Shown here one piece after another: positions 22,871-35,462 of a stretch of DNA of 55,614 nucleotides. A program made the position numbers and the translations under genes. The number at the start of each line of letters is the position of its first letter. Position 1 is the first letter of the stretch. The notes beneath the pieces are model-generated. The model had not been told where the DNA came from, ran no database searches, and was given only the letters and a program-made list of their open reading frames with translations. Source of the stretch: Proteromonas lacertae. Taxonomy: Eukaryota > Sar > Bigyra > Opalinata > Proteromonadidae. Location of the stretch: contig NGBS01001201.1 of the NCBI GenBank assembly GCA_002245135.1, positions 1-55,614 of the forward strand. The letters are read 5' to 3'.

Positions 22871-25800
22871 TTATCTATCCATGTATCGAATATAAATATC
22901 ATAAATGTTTTCTAATTCCTGAATTGGAGTGGAATTAGAAGGAATAAAAAATTTCAATTTCTTCAAACAGCCAACTCCATGTTTAAATGAATATATATGT
23001 TGATGACCTTCAACGTTTAATATCACACTTACTGTTCTAGATGGAATTGGAGCATTATACATCATTAACGCTTCTTTAATATGTTTTATACATTTTTCTT
23101 CATCATCTAAATTACTATAAGCTGTTGCTAAATAACAATGAGCTAATGGAGCATCAAATGCGATTGTAAAAGCAGTTAAACCATATTTCTTATTTGCATC
23201 TAATAATTCCAAGGTCTTCAACAAATAATCGATTGCTTCTGACCATTTCTGTTGACTTACAGCTTTCTTTGCTGCTAAATGCATATATAATACAGATTTC
23301 GCTAATGCTGTTCGTTCTTCAGGTGACATTGTCCAATGATATGATATAACAGCATATAATTCACAATCTAAATCACTTAAACGATTTCCTACGCTCTTTT
23401 CATACCAAGTGGCTACTGCACCATGTAAATCCCTTCGTTGAGATAGTAATAATTCTTCATGAAGTACTTCAATTGCATGTTCATGTTTGAAACGATATAC
23501 TGGTAAATCATTTTTCTCATTTACAAAGAAATCTTTATTCGATTCATTTTGATTATTATTATTATTTAACATATTTTTATCACTTTCTTCAGGTGGAACT
23601 TTTATTAATACTCCTGTCGATTCTAATTCATCTAAAGTCTCTCGTAATAATGGTTTAAATGATTTCATTGGTAATATATCATATAATAATACATAATGGA
23701 TCTTATTACTAAATAATGCCACTACAGAAGCTACTTTTAATATCATTAATGGTAAGGCAGTAAACCTTTCCAAATGTTTGGCAAATTGAACTGATGAACC
23801 TATTGAAAAAACACCTCTTAATGCTAAAGCAGCTATCTTCATAGATAATTTTGGTTTATTTACATTCTTATTATTATTATTATTATTGGAACTATCACTA
23901 TCTTGAACTAACTGTAAATTTGATTGAGTTGAACCTCGTTTATATTCATGACATAATGAAGAAGATGTTGATCCTCGTTTATCTGTAGTAGGAGACAGTA
24001 TTTTTGATTGGGAATTATACCTTGGAGGAGTTTTAGATACGGTTCTACTAGCTGGAGTATTTAATCGAGAAACTAATCGAATACTTTGAATACTCACTTT
24101 CTTATTCATTGAGGAATCTCTTTGAACAAATTCTAAACTACTACTTCTTGGCTTTTGGATTGAACTTCGGATTATTAAATCAGTTTGAGTAGGTGATACG
24201 TTAATTTGAGATGATACATTTCCATTTGTATTTGTATTATTACTATTATTAGATACAGGATGGATCTTAGAAAGATTTCTAAATCCTTTATGGATTGGAG
24301 TTCGAATTATTGACTTCTTCGGACAATTCTCTTCATCTACATCCATTAATTGTCTATTACAATTACAATGCAAACCAGCTCGCCATATTTGAGGTCGAAT
24401 ATCATAAGTATAATGTTCAGATTGGTCTATATACACTTGCTCAAATGGTTCATAGATATTAATCAATACTTCTTTACCTTTTACTTTTATTTTCGATATA
24501 TATTGATAATAAATTAAATTTCGAGAATCGTTTCTTGTTTCTTCATCACATAGAATTATATTATCTCGATTATATTCACTCATCATTTTCTTTCCTTGAA
24601 CCATTATTCTTGCTGATAAATTAACTACATCTCCTGATATGGTATATTCACATCGATTTGCACTTCCTATTACTCCACAATAACATATTCCAGTGGTTAT
24701 TCCAATTGATGCTCTGACATTCATCCCTTCAAGTTTCTCTAATATATCCATTCCTGCTTTTACACTATTCGCTGCATATCCTAATAATGATTTTAATCCA
24801 AATATACAAATCATTACACATCCTTTGTCATCTACTATGAATTGACGTAAGATTCCTTTCCTTACAGTTATTGACATTATTATCATTTTGTAGATTTCTT
24901 CCACTAGTTTGAATTGACTTGGTTCACATGATAAATCAGAAAAATTTATAAACATTATTGATAATCTTCGAATCTCAGATAACCAACCTGTATATAAGTC
25001 TACATGCTTATTATAACTTGCCAAATCAGAGGATATATCACCTGGACCAGCTTGAACACCGTCTCGTATTGAATCAGGTATAAATGACAATAATTGAGGT
25101 TGAATATCAAAAGGAACATTGTTTTCATCATATAATGTGTTTTTCTCATAAATTGTGTTATTATAATTTGTTCCTAATGATGCTCTTGAAGATTCTGAGT
25201 TGATATTGAACAATTGTGACTCAGGTAAATATCCAGCTGGTAATTCTATATTATTTGGTATTAATATACCTCCTTCTATTTTATTTCCTTCTCCAAATAT
25301 CTCTTTGTTGCTGATACATTCATAAAATTCATCTGACAATCCAATATTTACACTATTTGAAACTTCAGCCATTTTGCCAGCTTTTGGTATTACATCTCCT
25401 GATATTAAGCACTCTGAACGATCAAAGGTTGAGTGGTTTAATACCATAAAAGTAGTTTGACCAATTGCCAAGCCAAGCTTGATTTGTAATGTCAAATCAT
25501 GTTTGAAATTCAACAATTCTAAACTTTGCAATATTTCCCAACAAGTTAAAAAGGCTTTATCTGCTAAACGAGTTCTTGTTGATAAATATGTCTTTTTATC
25601 CATTGTATTAGTATTTTCATTATTATCATCCAACCATTTACTTCGAGTTGCTTGATCTTCAATTGGCCACCATACTAAGACTGCATCACCTGCAAATTTT
25701 AATATATCACCTTCGTTTTCATGTATTATTCTGATAATCTCCATGAAATAATCATTTAATACTTTCATTAACTCTTCTGCTCCTAAACAAGCACCTCTAT

Positions 25801-26365
25801 TCATATCCATTTTCTTACCAAATGTTGTTCTTCTTTCTCTTTGACTTAAAAATTCGGCTAATTTAGTATATCCAGTAAAATCGAAAAAACCTATTATAGC
25901 ATCCATTTGTTTGTATCCGTTTGATATACTTGCATTTTTAAGAATTAAATTGAACATATATCTTGGTACACACGATGAAACGATATGAAATACAGCACTT
26001 TTTGCATCATCATCAAGTATATCATTATAATCTGATCGAAAAATTCTTGCACTTAATGCAGCGAAAAATGAAGCAGTTTTGTCTCTTCTTCTACCAAATA
26101 GTTTCTTCTTAAATTTCATTGTTCGATAAGGAAGATCTTCAACTGTTTCAGATGTATTCTCTTCAGTATTGTATGTGCTCATTTCATGATCATTGGACGA
26201 AGAAGGATTTTCTGATAAATTATTTTTTGAAGTTGATGGAGAAGTAGCATTTTCGTTATTAGTGCTTATACTCTTCGAACTGGATGGATTTGGAGATAAA
26301 TTTGTATCAATAGTAACTAAATTATATAAATAACTACGATGTATACTATGCTTATCGTTACTCAT
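22871..26365 (-). CDS. Soluble-type (ADCY10-like) protein with two cyclase domains
   Basis: A single exon of 1,164 residues. A Ser/Asn-rich N-terminus leads to cyclase domain C1 at about 150-350, with metal ligands in GFFDFTGYT (Asp162) and GDILKFAGDAVLVWW (Asp227). C2 at about 470-650 carries YTISGDVVNLSARI and keeps the transition-state Asn and Arg. This C1-C2 order is that of bicarbonate/calcium-responsive soluble adenylyl cyclases. The P-loop ATPase core that normally follows C2 is not visible: there is a Ser/Asn-rich linker (about 690-810), then only a helical remnant and TPR-like repeats (about 1020-1110, LHLAAKKAV-like). Likely role: cAMP production in the cytosol or flagellum (inference). 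No introns, unlike its neighbours. Confidence 0.88.
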   Translation of the reverse strand: MSNDKHSIHRSYLYNLVTIDTNLSPNPSSSKSISTNNENATSPSTSKNNLSENPSSSNDHEMSTYNTEENTSETVEDLPYRTMKFKKKLFGRRRDKTASFFAALSARIFRSDYNDILDDDAKSAVFHIVSSCVPRYMFNLILKNASISNGYKQMDAIIGFFDFTGYTKLAEFLSQRERRTTFGKKMDMNRGACLGAEELMKVLNDYFMEIIRIIHENEGDILKFAGDAVLVWWPIEDQATRSKWLDDNNENTNTMDKKTYLSTRTRLADKAFLTCWEILQSLELLNFKHDLTLQIKLGLAIGQTTFMVLNHSTFDRSECLISGDVIPKAGKMAEVSNSVNIGLSDEFYECISNKEIFGEGNKIEGGILIPNNIELPAGYLPESQLFNINSESSRASLGTNYNNTIYEKNTLYDENNVPFDIQPQLLSFIPDSIRDGVQAGPGDISSDLASYNKHVDLYTGWLSEIRRLSIMFINFSDLSCEPSQFKLVEEIYKMIIMSITVRKGILRQFIVDDKGCVMICIFGLKSLLGYAANSVKAGMDILEKLEGMNVRASIGITTGICYCGVIGSANRCEYTISGDVVNLSARIMVQGKKMMSEYNRDNIILCDEETRNDSRNLIYYQYISKIKVKGKEVLINIYEPFEQVYIDQSEHYTYDIRPQIWRAGLHCNCNRQLMDVDEENCPKKSIIRTPIHKGFRNLSKIHPVSNNSNNTNTNGNVSSQINVSPTQTDLIIRSSIQKPRSSSLEFVQRDSSMNKKVSIQSIRLVSRLNTPASRTVSKTPPRYNSQSKILSPTTDKRGSTSSSLCHEYKRGSTQSNLQLVQDSDSSNNNNNNKNVNKPKLSMKIAALALRGVFSIGSSVQFAKHLERFTALPLMILKVASVVALFSNKIHYVLLYDILPMKSFKPLLRETLDELESTGVLIKVPPEESDKNMLNNNNNQNESNKDFFVNEKNDLPVYRFKHEHAIEVLHEELLLSQRRDLHGAVATWYEKSVGNRLSDLDCELYAVISYHWTMSPEERTALAKSVLYMHLAAKKAVSQQKWSEAIDYLLKTLELLDANKKYGLTAFTIAFDAPLAHCYLATAYSNLDDEEKCIKHIKEALMMYNAPIPSRTVSVILNVEGHQHIYSFKHGVGCLKKLKFFIPSNSTPIQELENIYDIYIRYMDR

Positions 26366-26583
26366 TCGATAAATATATGAATATAATTTTACTAATTAAA
26401 ATAAATATATTAGATTAACAATATGAAACATAAATAAATCAACCAACTGATTTTCGTTTTAAGAAATGAATTTATATTCGTTTCGACTCGACTTGACAGA
26501 ATATTTCGTTTTTGAATATTAAAAGCAAAAAATAACACAAATTACACAATCAATTTGCTAAATATAGTAACTAAAATATCTGA

Positions 26584-29557
26584 CTACTTATAATTTATCT
26601 TAGTTTTTAGCCCACCTCTAATTGGAACAACTTGAGAAGTAAATCCAGCTGCTGCTGCTCCTCTTCCTTTTATTGCATTTATTGTAGCTCCACCTCTTAT
26701 TGTAGATGCTGAAGAAGGATATTGATAACCAACCGATCCACTATTCGTCTTCTTCTCTAATTCTTTTATTTTATCATTCAAAGATGTCATTTTCTTTTCA
26801 TTCAAATGAAGAGTCATCATCATTTTAGATAATTGTGAATCTTTTTCTTTTAATTTTGATTCTAAATTCTTAATTTCGTCTCTCATCTTCTTTTCATTTG
26901 ATTGTTTCATATAGGCTTGATCGAATAACTCGATTTGTTCTTTACATGCATCTAATTGTAATTCTAATTGAACTACTCTATCGCATCTATTATGAAGACT
27001 ATCTTGTAATGTTTGGATTTGTTGTTCTCTTAATACAACATCATTCATCAATGATAAATAAGCTTCTGCATATTCTTCATTCAAATCATTTTCACTATTA
27101 AAATTTTCAGGATTTTCTTCTCTTCTTTTCAATAAATTAGTTAATGCTTCATTTCTTTCTTCTAATTGCCTTATTCTTTCTTCACTTTCATTTAATCTCT
27201 CTTTATTTGCTTCAAAATTACTACTTAGTTGCTTATATTCATTGGTTATTTCATTGTATTGTTCAATCATATTTTCATTCATTGTAGAATCTACACGATT
27301 TCTGTTATTATTATTATTATTATTTCCATTGTTATTAATACTATTATCATAAGTTCCTGCAAAAGAATTATCACTATCTACCAGTAATTGTAACTTCAAG
27401 GATGATGTTTCTGATAATAATTCTTCTTTTATACTTTTATATTGTTCAATTTCATCTTTCAGTTTTAATATCATTGTCTCTTGAGCTCTACATAATTCAG
27501 TCATTTGTTGAAGACTTTCTACTGGATTATCAGTATTCTAAATAAACAAAATAAATATTAGAAAAGATATACAACTGATTTAGAATGTAAAGCTTCACCA
27601 ATTTTAGATATTTGATTCTCTAATTGTGAATTTAAATCTCTCTCACTTGTTAATGATTCTAACATTTCTTCATATTTCTTTTTCATCTCTTCATGTTCTA
27701 TTTTCAACGTATCATAATCAACTTGATAAGTAGACAATCCTTCAGTTAAATTATTAATCTGTATTTCATAATCTTTAATTTGTTTCTTCATCTCTGATAA
27801 CTTCATTTTAATTTTGAGCTGTTTTGAATGTGTTGGAGATTCTGTATTTTCACTAATCTCTGATTCTCTTCTTGAACTGTCTTCTTCATCAAAACTTAAT
27901 GTTTTTGAAACAGATGAAGTATTTATATCATCTGAAGTTGATAAAAGTGAGTCTGAAGATGTATCATTATTATTCTAATAATAATAATAATAATAATATA
28001 TACTGATTCATCCATTACTAAACTCTTCCATATTCTATTCATTTCACTTTGTAATTTATTTGTTATTCCTTTTTCTTTTGATAAGTTTTGAGATAGTTCT
28101 GATTTTTGGTTTTCTAATTCTTTCATCTCTTCTTCTTTATTTTTTATTATATTCTCTAACTTTTCCATTTTTATATCTTTCTCGTTTATCATTTTCTCTT
28201 TTTCTTCTTTTAACTCTTTTAGTTCACAGATTTCTTTAGTTTTTATATCTATTTCTTTTTTCATTTTATTCATATTTTCATTGCCATTTTCTTTCTCTTT
28301 CGATAATTCTTCTTTCATTTTGTATATTTCTTTCTCTTTTTCATTTATATCATTCTCCAATCCTTCTTTTTCTTTCTTGATTGAATCTAAATCATTTTCA
28401 TATTTCTTCAGTTTATTTTTTAATCCTTCATTTTCACTTTCTAATGACTTTACTGACTCTTCTGATATATCCAATTTTCCTTTATATTCTTTTAATTCCT
28501 TTTCTAATGATTCTATTTTGGATATATTCTTAATATTTATCTCTTTTTCTTTTAATAACAAATCAGATTTATTTTCTAGCAATCTTTTTATCTCATTTAC
28601 CTCATTCTTATTATTCTCATTCTCTTCTTCTATTTCTTCATATCTCTTATTCATTTCTGATATACTTTTCTTCAGAGAATCATTTTCATTGTGTAATTCA
28701 TCTAACCTTCGATTTAATATCATTTGATTTCATTTTCAATGTCCCATTATCAGCTAATGAATTTTCTAACTTGTTTTTTATTTCTGCAATTTCTTTCTTT
28801 AAAGTAATACAATCAACTTCAAAGGTTGTTTTACCTTCAGATAAAGTAGATATCTGTTCTTCTAATTGAGATTTTAGAGTTTTCTCATTCATTAATTGTT
28901 GATTACTATTCTCTAATTCATTTTTCAATTCAGATATCTCTGTTTCAAGGGTTTTATTTACTTCTTTTGATTTATCAAATTCTACTTTTATTTCATTATT
29001 CTCGCTCTTTATTGTATTGTTAATGATTTGAATGTTATTCAATTTTTGCTTTAATTCTTCAATTTCATTATTCAAATTCTTTATTGATAATAAACTTTCA
29101 TTGTTAAGTTCTATTTCTTTTGATAAGTTTTGAGATAGTTCTGATTTTTGGTTTTCTAATTCTTTCATCTCTTCTTCTTTATTTTTTATTATATTCTCTA
29201 ACTTTTCCATTTTTATATCTTTCTCGTTTATCATTTTCTCTTTTTCTTCTTTTAACTCTTTTAGTTCACAGATTTCTTTAGTTTTTATATCTATTTCTTT
29301 TTTCATTTTATTCATATTTTCATTGCCATTTTCTTTCTCTTTCGATAATTCTTCTTTCATTTTGTATATTTCTTTCTCTTTTTCATTTATATCATTCTCC
29401 AATCCTTCTTTTTCTTTCTTGATTGAATCTAAATCATTTTCATATTTCTTCAGTTTATTTTTTAATCCTTCATTTTCATTCTCCAATTTATCATTCTTTT
29501 CTTTTACTTCATTCATTTCTTTATTTAATTTCAACATCTATTCATTCATAAATACAA

Positions 29558-29594
<37 letters not shown>

Positions 29595-31319
29595 TTCTGA
29601 TTCTAATTCTTCAATTCTATTATTCAACTGTAATGTCTTTTCATCATTTACAGTTTTATCATCTTCTGACACTTTGTCATTTTCACTTTCATCATTCATA
29701 TCATCTTCTGATTTTTCACTATCACTACATTCATTATCACTTAATTCTATTTTAACTTCCTCAGGATGTTTGTCTTTCATTTTTATTACTATGCCTTTTA
29801 GTTCTTTATTTTTTTCTTTTAAATAATCATTTTCATTTGATATCTTTTCTATATTATCTCTGTAACATTGTTGTATTATCTCGATTTCTTCAATTTGTAC
29901 AACAAATACATTTCGAAACTCTTTTACTATTTCATCGTAATTGTTACATTCTTCAGTTCTTTCATCCACTTGTTTCTGTAATTCATCTACATCATCCAAA
30001 GCAGCCTATATATATATATTATATATTATATACTTCACATCTTTGTTTCAACTTTTCATATTCATCTTCATCAATATCACTATTAACTACACTCTTTATA
30101 TCACCTATTTCTTTACCTTCAGATAATAATTGTCTTTTTAAAAGTTCAATTTCTTTCAATGCAGCAGCTAATTCCATTTTCAATTCAGCTGCAGATTTTT
30201 CTGCATTTATTACAGCTTTATTCTTTATTCTTTTTGCTCTTATTCCAAATCTCAATGTTGATACTGTTTCTTCTTCATTATATTTCGCTGGAGAACAATT
30301 CAATATTAACGCTGTTTTACTATTACCACCTAATGCTTCTTGTAATATTCTTGTCAATTGAGAATCTCGATAAGGAACATGACTACTTTTACCATCTGTT
30401 AATGCATTTATCACACTTCCTAATGTAAATAAAGATTTGTTTATATTCTTAGCTTCATCTAATCGAGTTCCTTCAGCTCCAGTCTTTTGAATCTTTTCAC
30501 TACCAGCTAAATCAACTAAATATAATCGACCACTTTTTCGAGATAATGTTTCTAAATTTCTTTGAGCTATTGTTATTACAAAAATACTGTGACTTCGACT
30601 TGAAAATTTGTTCATATTCGTTGCACCTACACTTCGATTAGTTGTACCTATTTTCAATAGATTAAATATATCATCTGGAGATGAAACATAATAATCACTA
30701 GCATTTCCCACATATACTCCTTTATCTCGACTTTCATGAACTTTCAAATCTAAACGAGTTGGATCTAATAAATCACGAATCTTTTCATTATATATTTCTA
30801 ACATTGACACTTGAACAGTAAATTCGATATTTTGATTCGCACTATAGATTGTTTCAAACAAAGTATCAATCATTCGAGGAATTATACCTCGCTTTTCTTT
30901 ATCATTATAATCAGGTCCTTCCATTGTATGAGTTTTACCAGCTGATGTTTGACCATATGCAAATATTGTTCCATTATATCCTTCGATCACTTGAAGAATT
31001 ACTGGTTTTGCTGCATATGTATACACTTCTTCTTGAGTTGTTTTCATCTCAAATACTCGATCAAATGTAAATTTTTGTGAATCAGTTTTTACATACACAG
31101 ACATCTATTCATATTTACACATATTATTATTTATATATACACCATCAGGAGAAAAATCATAATTTACTTTACCACCTTCTTTCAATGCAAGCTCTTTTTC
31201 ATTCTGAGGACGAAATCTACACACTACCTATTTCAATTATTTCAATTGTGTATTATACTTTTATATCACTATCGCTGCTATTATTACCTAGGATTTTGTG
31301 AGTTTTCTTGGTTACTCAT
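26584..31319 (-). CDS. Kinesin-1 heavy chain-like motor with long coiled coil
   Basis: Seven exons (introns 31228-31258, 31105-31140, 30006-30033, 29538-29594, 27975-28003, 27538-27575), about 1,504 residues. The motor is complete: VVCRFRPQN, FAYGQTSAGKTHTMEG (P-loop), SSRSHSIF (switch I), LVDLAGSEKIQKTGAEG (switch II) and HVPYRDSQLTRILQ. Loop content and the neck fit kinesin-1. About 1,000 residues of coiled coil follow, longer than usual, enlarged by a perfect 365-bp internal duplication. The tail motif VVPIRGG resembles the autoinhibitory IAKPIRGG of conventional kinesin. The frame moves by +1 twice, near 31287 (within the first dozen codons) and near 28706; the peptides on both sides fit together when one G is skipped. 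Role: plus-end transport along microtubules. Confidence 0.9.
28072..28436. repeat. Perfect direct repeat inside kinesin, copy 2
   Basis: 365 bp identical, as far as I can read, to 29114-29478. It encodes the same coiled-coil segment (from NEGLKNKLKKYENDLDS to QKSELSQNLSKE). The spacing is 1,042 bp. Confidence 0.9.
29114..29478. repeat. Perfect direct repeat inside kinesin, copy 1
   Basis: Partner of 28072-28436. Because 1,042 is not a multiple of three, the two copies lie in different frames and are read alike only through the +1 site near 28706. Confidence 0.9.
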
Positions 31320-31797
31320 TTCTCAATTATTTAAGATCTGTTTCAAAATTTAAATATTCACTCTATATAATGATTATTTTAATAAAAATGAAAAATTGAT
31401 CAAACCTTCAATCAAGCCTTTCAAAAGATTTTTTGATTATTTTGAAAGATATGAAGGGATTTAGTTAAAAATGCATATTTGAAATAGTTAGAGTGCTTGA
31501 TTCAAAGGTATTTATCTTGTAACTTCGTAAATTATAGAATGTATTGCAAAATCAGATAATACACACGGAAATAACCCTTTATTGTGTCTAGTGTAAGAGT
31601 GATAAAATATATATCGAGATATATCTTCTCTTATACTATGATCAACACATTAAAGGATTTATAGTAGTATATATGGTGGAAATCGAATAAATGTAAATAT
31701 AATGTATATATCAATGTAAATATTTGTTTTATTATAAAAATATAGAAAATGAAAATATTGAAACGATATTATTTTTGAAACATTATTCGTTATAAAA
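31320..31797. promoter_or_regulatory. Divergent intergenic region, kinesin / pseudokinase-LRR
   Basis: 478 bp between two divergent starts. It contains an imperfect inverted repeat at about 31590-31636 (arms GAGTGATAAAATATAT and ATATATCTTCTCTTAT around ATCGAG). No open frame of note. Promoters for both genes presumably lie here. Confidence 0.4.
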
Positions 31798-34700
31798 ATG
31801 AATTATTTAGAATCTTTTATCGATGGAATATCATCTTTGTTTTTACATAATTCTACCAATGTATAACTAATGTTTTATATAAATAGATAAAAGAAAGAAA
31901 TGAGGTGATTAGTGAAAATAAAGGAGTTACAGTTAATAGAAAAGTCGATGATAAAATGATTAAAAAATTGAATGTTAATGGAATGAAAGAAAAGAATATT
32001 TTCAAATTCATCGAAAAACATTCATTTGTGTGTAAAAGTTGTTTGTGTTATGTATATTCATTTGAAATGTCAATTTACGGGTATAATGATGTGATATTGG
32101 AAAGAAGATATTATGTTAGAGACTTAGAAGAGATAATTCAAACTAAAACCAATTCAAACGATGATATATTTCATGTGATAAGTTCTTTATGCAATATTGT
32201 GATGATATTAAGTGAATATGACATTGTAGTTGGTAATTTGAAGAGTAGTAATGTTGTAATAGAGAATGATGATGAAATAAAGTTATGTGATTTATTCTTA
32301 AATGAAGTAAGAAAAGAAAAAGATTTGGGAGTATATGATATCTGCTTTAAAACCCCTGAAGAGTTGAATGGATTAGAATGTAATGAAAGAAGTGTGATTT
32401 GGTCAATTGGCTGTATTTTATATGAAATGATTTGTAAGAAATTGCCATTTAATGAAGATGATAATGTAATGAAAACAATAAACAATATTCTCACATGTAA
32501 ATACAGTATTGATGTAGAATGTGATGAATTGATGAAAGAAATGATTGAAAGAGTGTTGAAAGTGAGAAGTGAAGATAGACTGAGTTTAAAAGAGCTGAAT
32601 AAAGGGATAATGAAAATGAGTGAAATGTTGAGAGATGATGATAATAGTATAGTGATGTGTAAAGATAGTAAAGAAATGTTATACAATAATGATGTTGAGA
32701 TTGTGACATTGTTACCTAAAGAATTTTATCTTGAGAATTATAAAAGGATTAGAATTGGATATGATTTAATGAAATCGTACAATCATAAACCAAGCGAAAG
32801 AATATTAGCAATATTATTGATGATAAAATTATACAAAAAAGATAATTTCATAAAAGATATACTGAATTTTCAAGTTTATCACCAATGTAAAGAAAGAAAA
32901 GAATGTTATTTAGATGAAAAGATATTCAGTATTCACTTTGATAAAGATGATAAAGAAAAAATCTGGATTGATTCAGAATATGTTTGTTTCTGTGAAGAAG
33001 GAATTGGTTATTTTTTTAGAATAATGAAGTTTGTCAATCCATCAAAATTATTTTTCGGTATATTTTTAATAATTTCTATTTATATAATAATTAGGTTGTT
33101 TTATAAAAGTTCCAATTCAACATCAATCTTTGTTTGGATCATTATTTTCAGAATTATTAAATCTACAAATATTAGATATAAGGGAATGTTATTTAACTCA
33201 TTATTTCGTTGAATCATTTGTGAAATCAATTCCATTCATGAAATTGAAATATGTAGATTTAACATGTATACATTAATCACTGTTTTTATAATTCAAAATA
33301 GGCAATCCAATTGGTGAAAATGGATTTAAATTATTGCTTCCATATTTGCATTTATTGATCAACAAATATAATGTTTTGAATCTTGGAAAAATGAATTTAA
33401 ATGATGAATCGATGCTATTATTATCAGAAGAATTGAATAGATATCCAAATCTTCAGAAAATAGATATTGCAGGAAATAGAAATATTCATTCAAAAGGATT
33501 TAAAGCATTATTCTCCAAATTTCCTATTTCAAAGATAAAATTTAATTTTAATGAAAGTAAAGAATTACTTGTTGATAAAGAAATTACAGAGTTGATGAAG
33601 TACATCATAATCAACGATGATGGTTGGTATATACTAAATCTGAACAATTCAGGAATAGATGACGTTTGCTTCAAATCGTTTATTTTATTAAGATCAAATG
33701 AGTTGAAAAAAGTAAATAAATTACATTTGAGTAGTATAATTTTGATATTTTTACAATTATTTAGATAATAAACTAACATATAAAAGTGTAGAAATTCTGA
33801 TTAACAATTTGTCTTCATTACCAAGCCTTAAATATCTTGAATTATATGGAAATGAAATAGGAGATGAAGGAATGAAAGTATTATCTCCACACTTAGATTT
33901 ATTAAAATACTATGAAAATCATGATTGGAAGTTATATTGTACAAGTATAATAATAATAAAATGTTATGTAATAGAAATGGGATTATCTTCATTAGGATTA
34001 AAATACTTATTAGATGGTTTAAAGAAGATTGAAAAGTTAAGGTTGCTTGATATAAGTGATAATAATATAGATTCAGTTGGAATGGAGTGTTTGGTGAATT
34101 ACATGAAAGTAGTGTGTAATGTAAGAAATTACCACATTCAGAGTATTTATTGATATTTAATGTTGTTTAATAGACAATCCAATAGGTAATGTTGGATTGA
34201 AACTGCTATTAAAGCAATTTAAATAGATTAATATATTATGATGAGTTGAATTTGAGTAATATTTCAATAGATGATGAAAGTGTAATACTGTTAACCAACC
34301 AAATACCCTCAATTAGATATTACAGTGCAATATATTTAAATGGAAATAATATTAGAATGAATGGATTAAAAACAATATGTTCAAAATCCTTAGAAAAAAA
34401 AGAATATCCATTCATTCAAATAAACTGTCTATCATGGACAAATGAAGAATTGGAATATTATCTGAACTATTGCATAAAAAAGGAAAGATATGATAATAGA
34501 TACCATGATTTTTCAAGTATATAATAGTAATATCTAATTAATAGATATGAATATTAATGATTCTCATATTTCAAAAATTAAAAAGATTGATTATAAAGCT
34601 CTTATTTTATCCAATAATCACATAAGCTATAAAGGATTGAAAGAATTAATAAAGTCTATGAGAAAAGATGGATTTAAAAAGATTTTCATACACAATAATA

Positions 34701-35085
34701 TAATTGGAGATAAAGAAATGGAAATAATATGTAACAATTTATATATATTTATTGATTGTGAAAGATTAAATCTTTCAAGTATTATTAGAATATAATATAT
34801 ATGTGTATTTTTATAGATATTGGAATGAGTGAGAAAAGATTTAAAATGTTAATAAAAAGTTTAAAAGATCATAAATGGTTAGATAATATTAATCTATCTG
34901 GAAATATATTAAATGAAAGAGAATTGAGATTGATGATAGAAAATATAGAGATTTTTGATAGATTAGAAGAATTATCAATAACAGTAAAAGAAAATATTGA
35001 TAAATCAGAATTAAAATCATTTTTAAATGCATTTTCAATTGTTAAAATAATGAACATTGATGGAATGAAAGAAGAAGTAAAGTAA
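31798..35085 (+). CDS. Pseudokinase - leucine-rich repeat protein
   Basis: Nine exons (introns 31861-31886, 33058-33094, 33266-33301, 33734-33764, 33945-33974, 34143-34173, 34517-34544, 34779-34816), about 1,009 residues. A kinase-like domain covers about 60-290: the HRD position reads VGN (VVGNLKSSNVVI), DFG reads CDLFL, yet the APE-like TPEELNG and the IWSIGCILYEM helix are well kept. It is therefore almost certainly catalytically dead. At least ten LRRs of the NLR/RI type follow (LxxNxIGxxGxxxL, for example LELYGNEIGDEGMKVL). The frame moves by +1 at AAA-TAG near 34221. It is the best preserved of a family with relics at 14881, 20170, 35239 and 53889. A role in recognition or scaffolding is inference. 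Confidence 0.82.
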
Positions 35086-35238
35086 GAAGTATTAATTTTT
35101 ATGATATTAAATAATCTTAATAAAAAATAAATATATTCATTTTATTCTTCTTTTATTAACTGCAGTATCACAAATAATCCACTTTAGTAATTACGATAAT
35201 ATGAGTAATATGATAAGTGAAATGTGCGTTGTATTAAT

Positions 35239-35364
35239 GTTAAATTAAGTGAAAAGGGATTAAATACTTTTATAGAAAGATTGAAAGTTTATTATTCTAT
35301 AAGAAAGATAAATCAATCAGGAAATGAATTAAATGAGGAAGAATTATCAATTGATTTCTTTTAA
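35239..35364 (+). pseudogene. LRR tail fragment of the pseudokinase-LRR family
   Basis: Translation (KLSEKGLNTFIERLKVYYS, then RKINQSGNELNEEELSI) aligns with the last LRR of the gene just upstream (MSEKRFKMLIKSLKDHKW, INLSGNILNERELRLMI). It has no start and ends early. It is a leftover 3' end of a second tandem copy. Confidence 0.75.
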
Positions 35365-35462
35365 ATTTTATAAATTATTATTTTTATTATTATTTACTTT
35401 CCTCATTAAAAACATACAATATAAAAATAATAAAATATTAAGTAAAATTAAGAAATACATTT

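Noticed and set aside
28281-28727. Plus-strand Phe/Ser-rich open frames inside the kinesin
   Set aside because: They are antisense shadows of Glu/Lys/Asn-rich coiled coil and repeat with the 365-bp duplication. No start context, introns or homology.
31320-31797. tRNA or small RNA gene in intergenic stretches
   Set aside because: No A-box/B-box pair or cloverleaf could be found here or in the other gaps.
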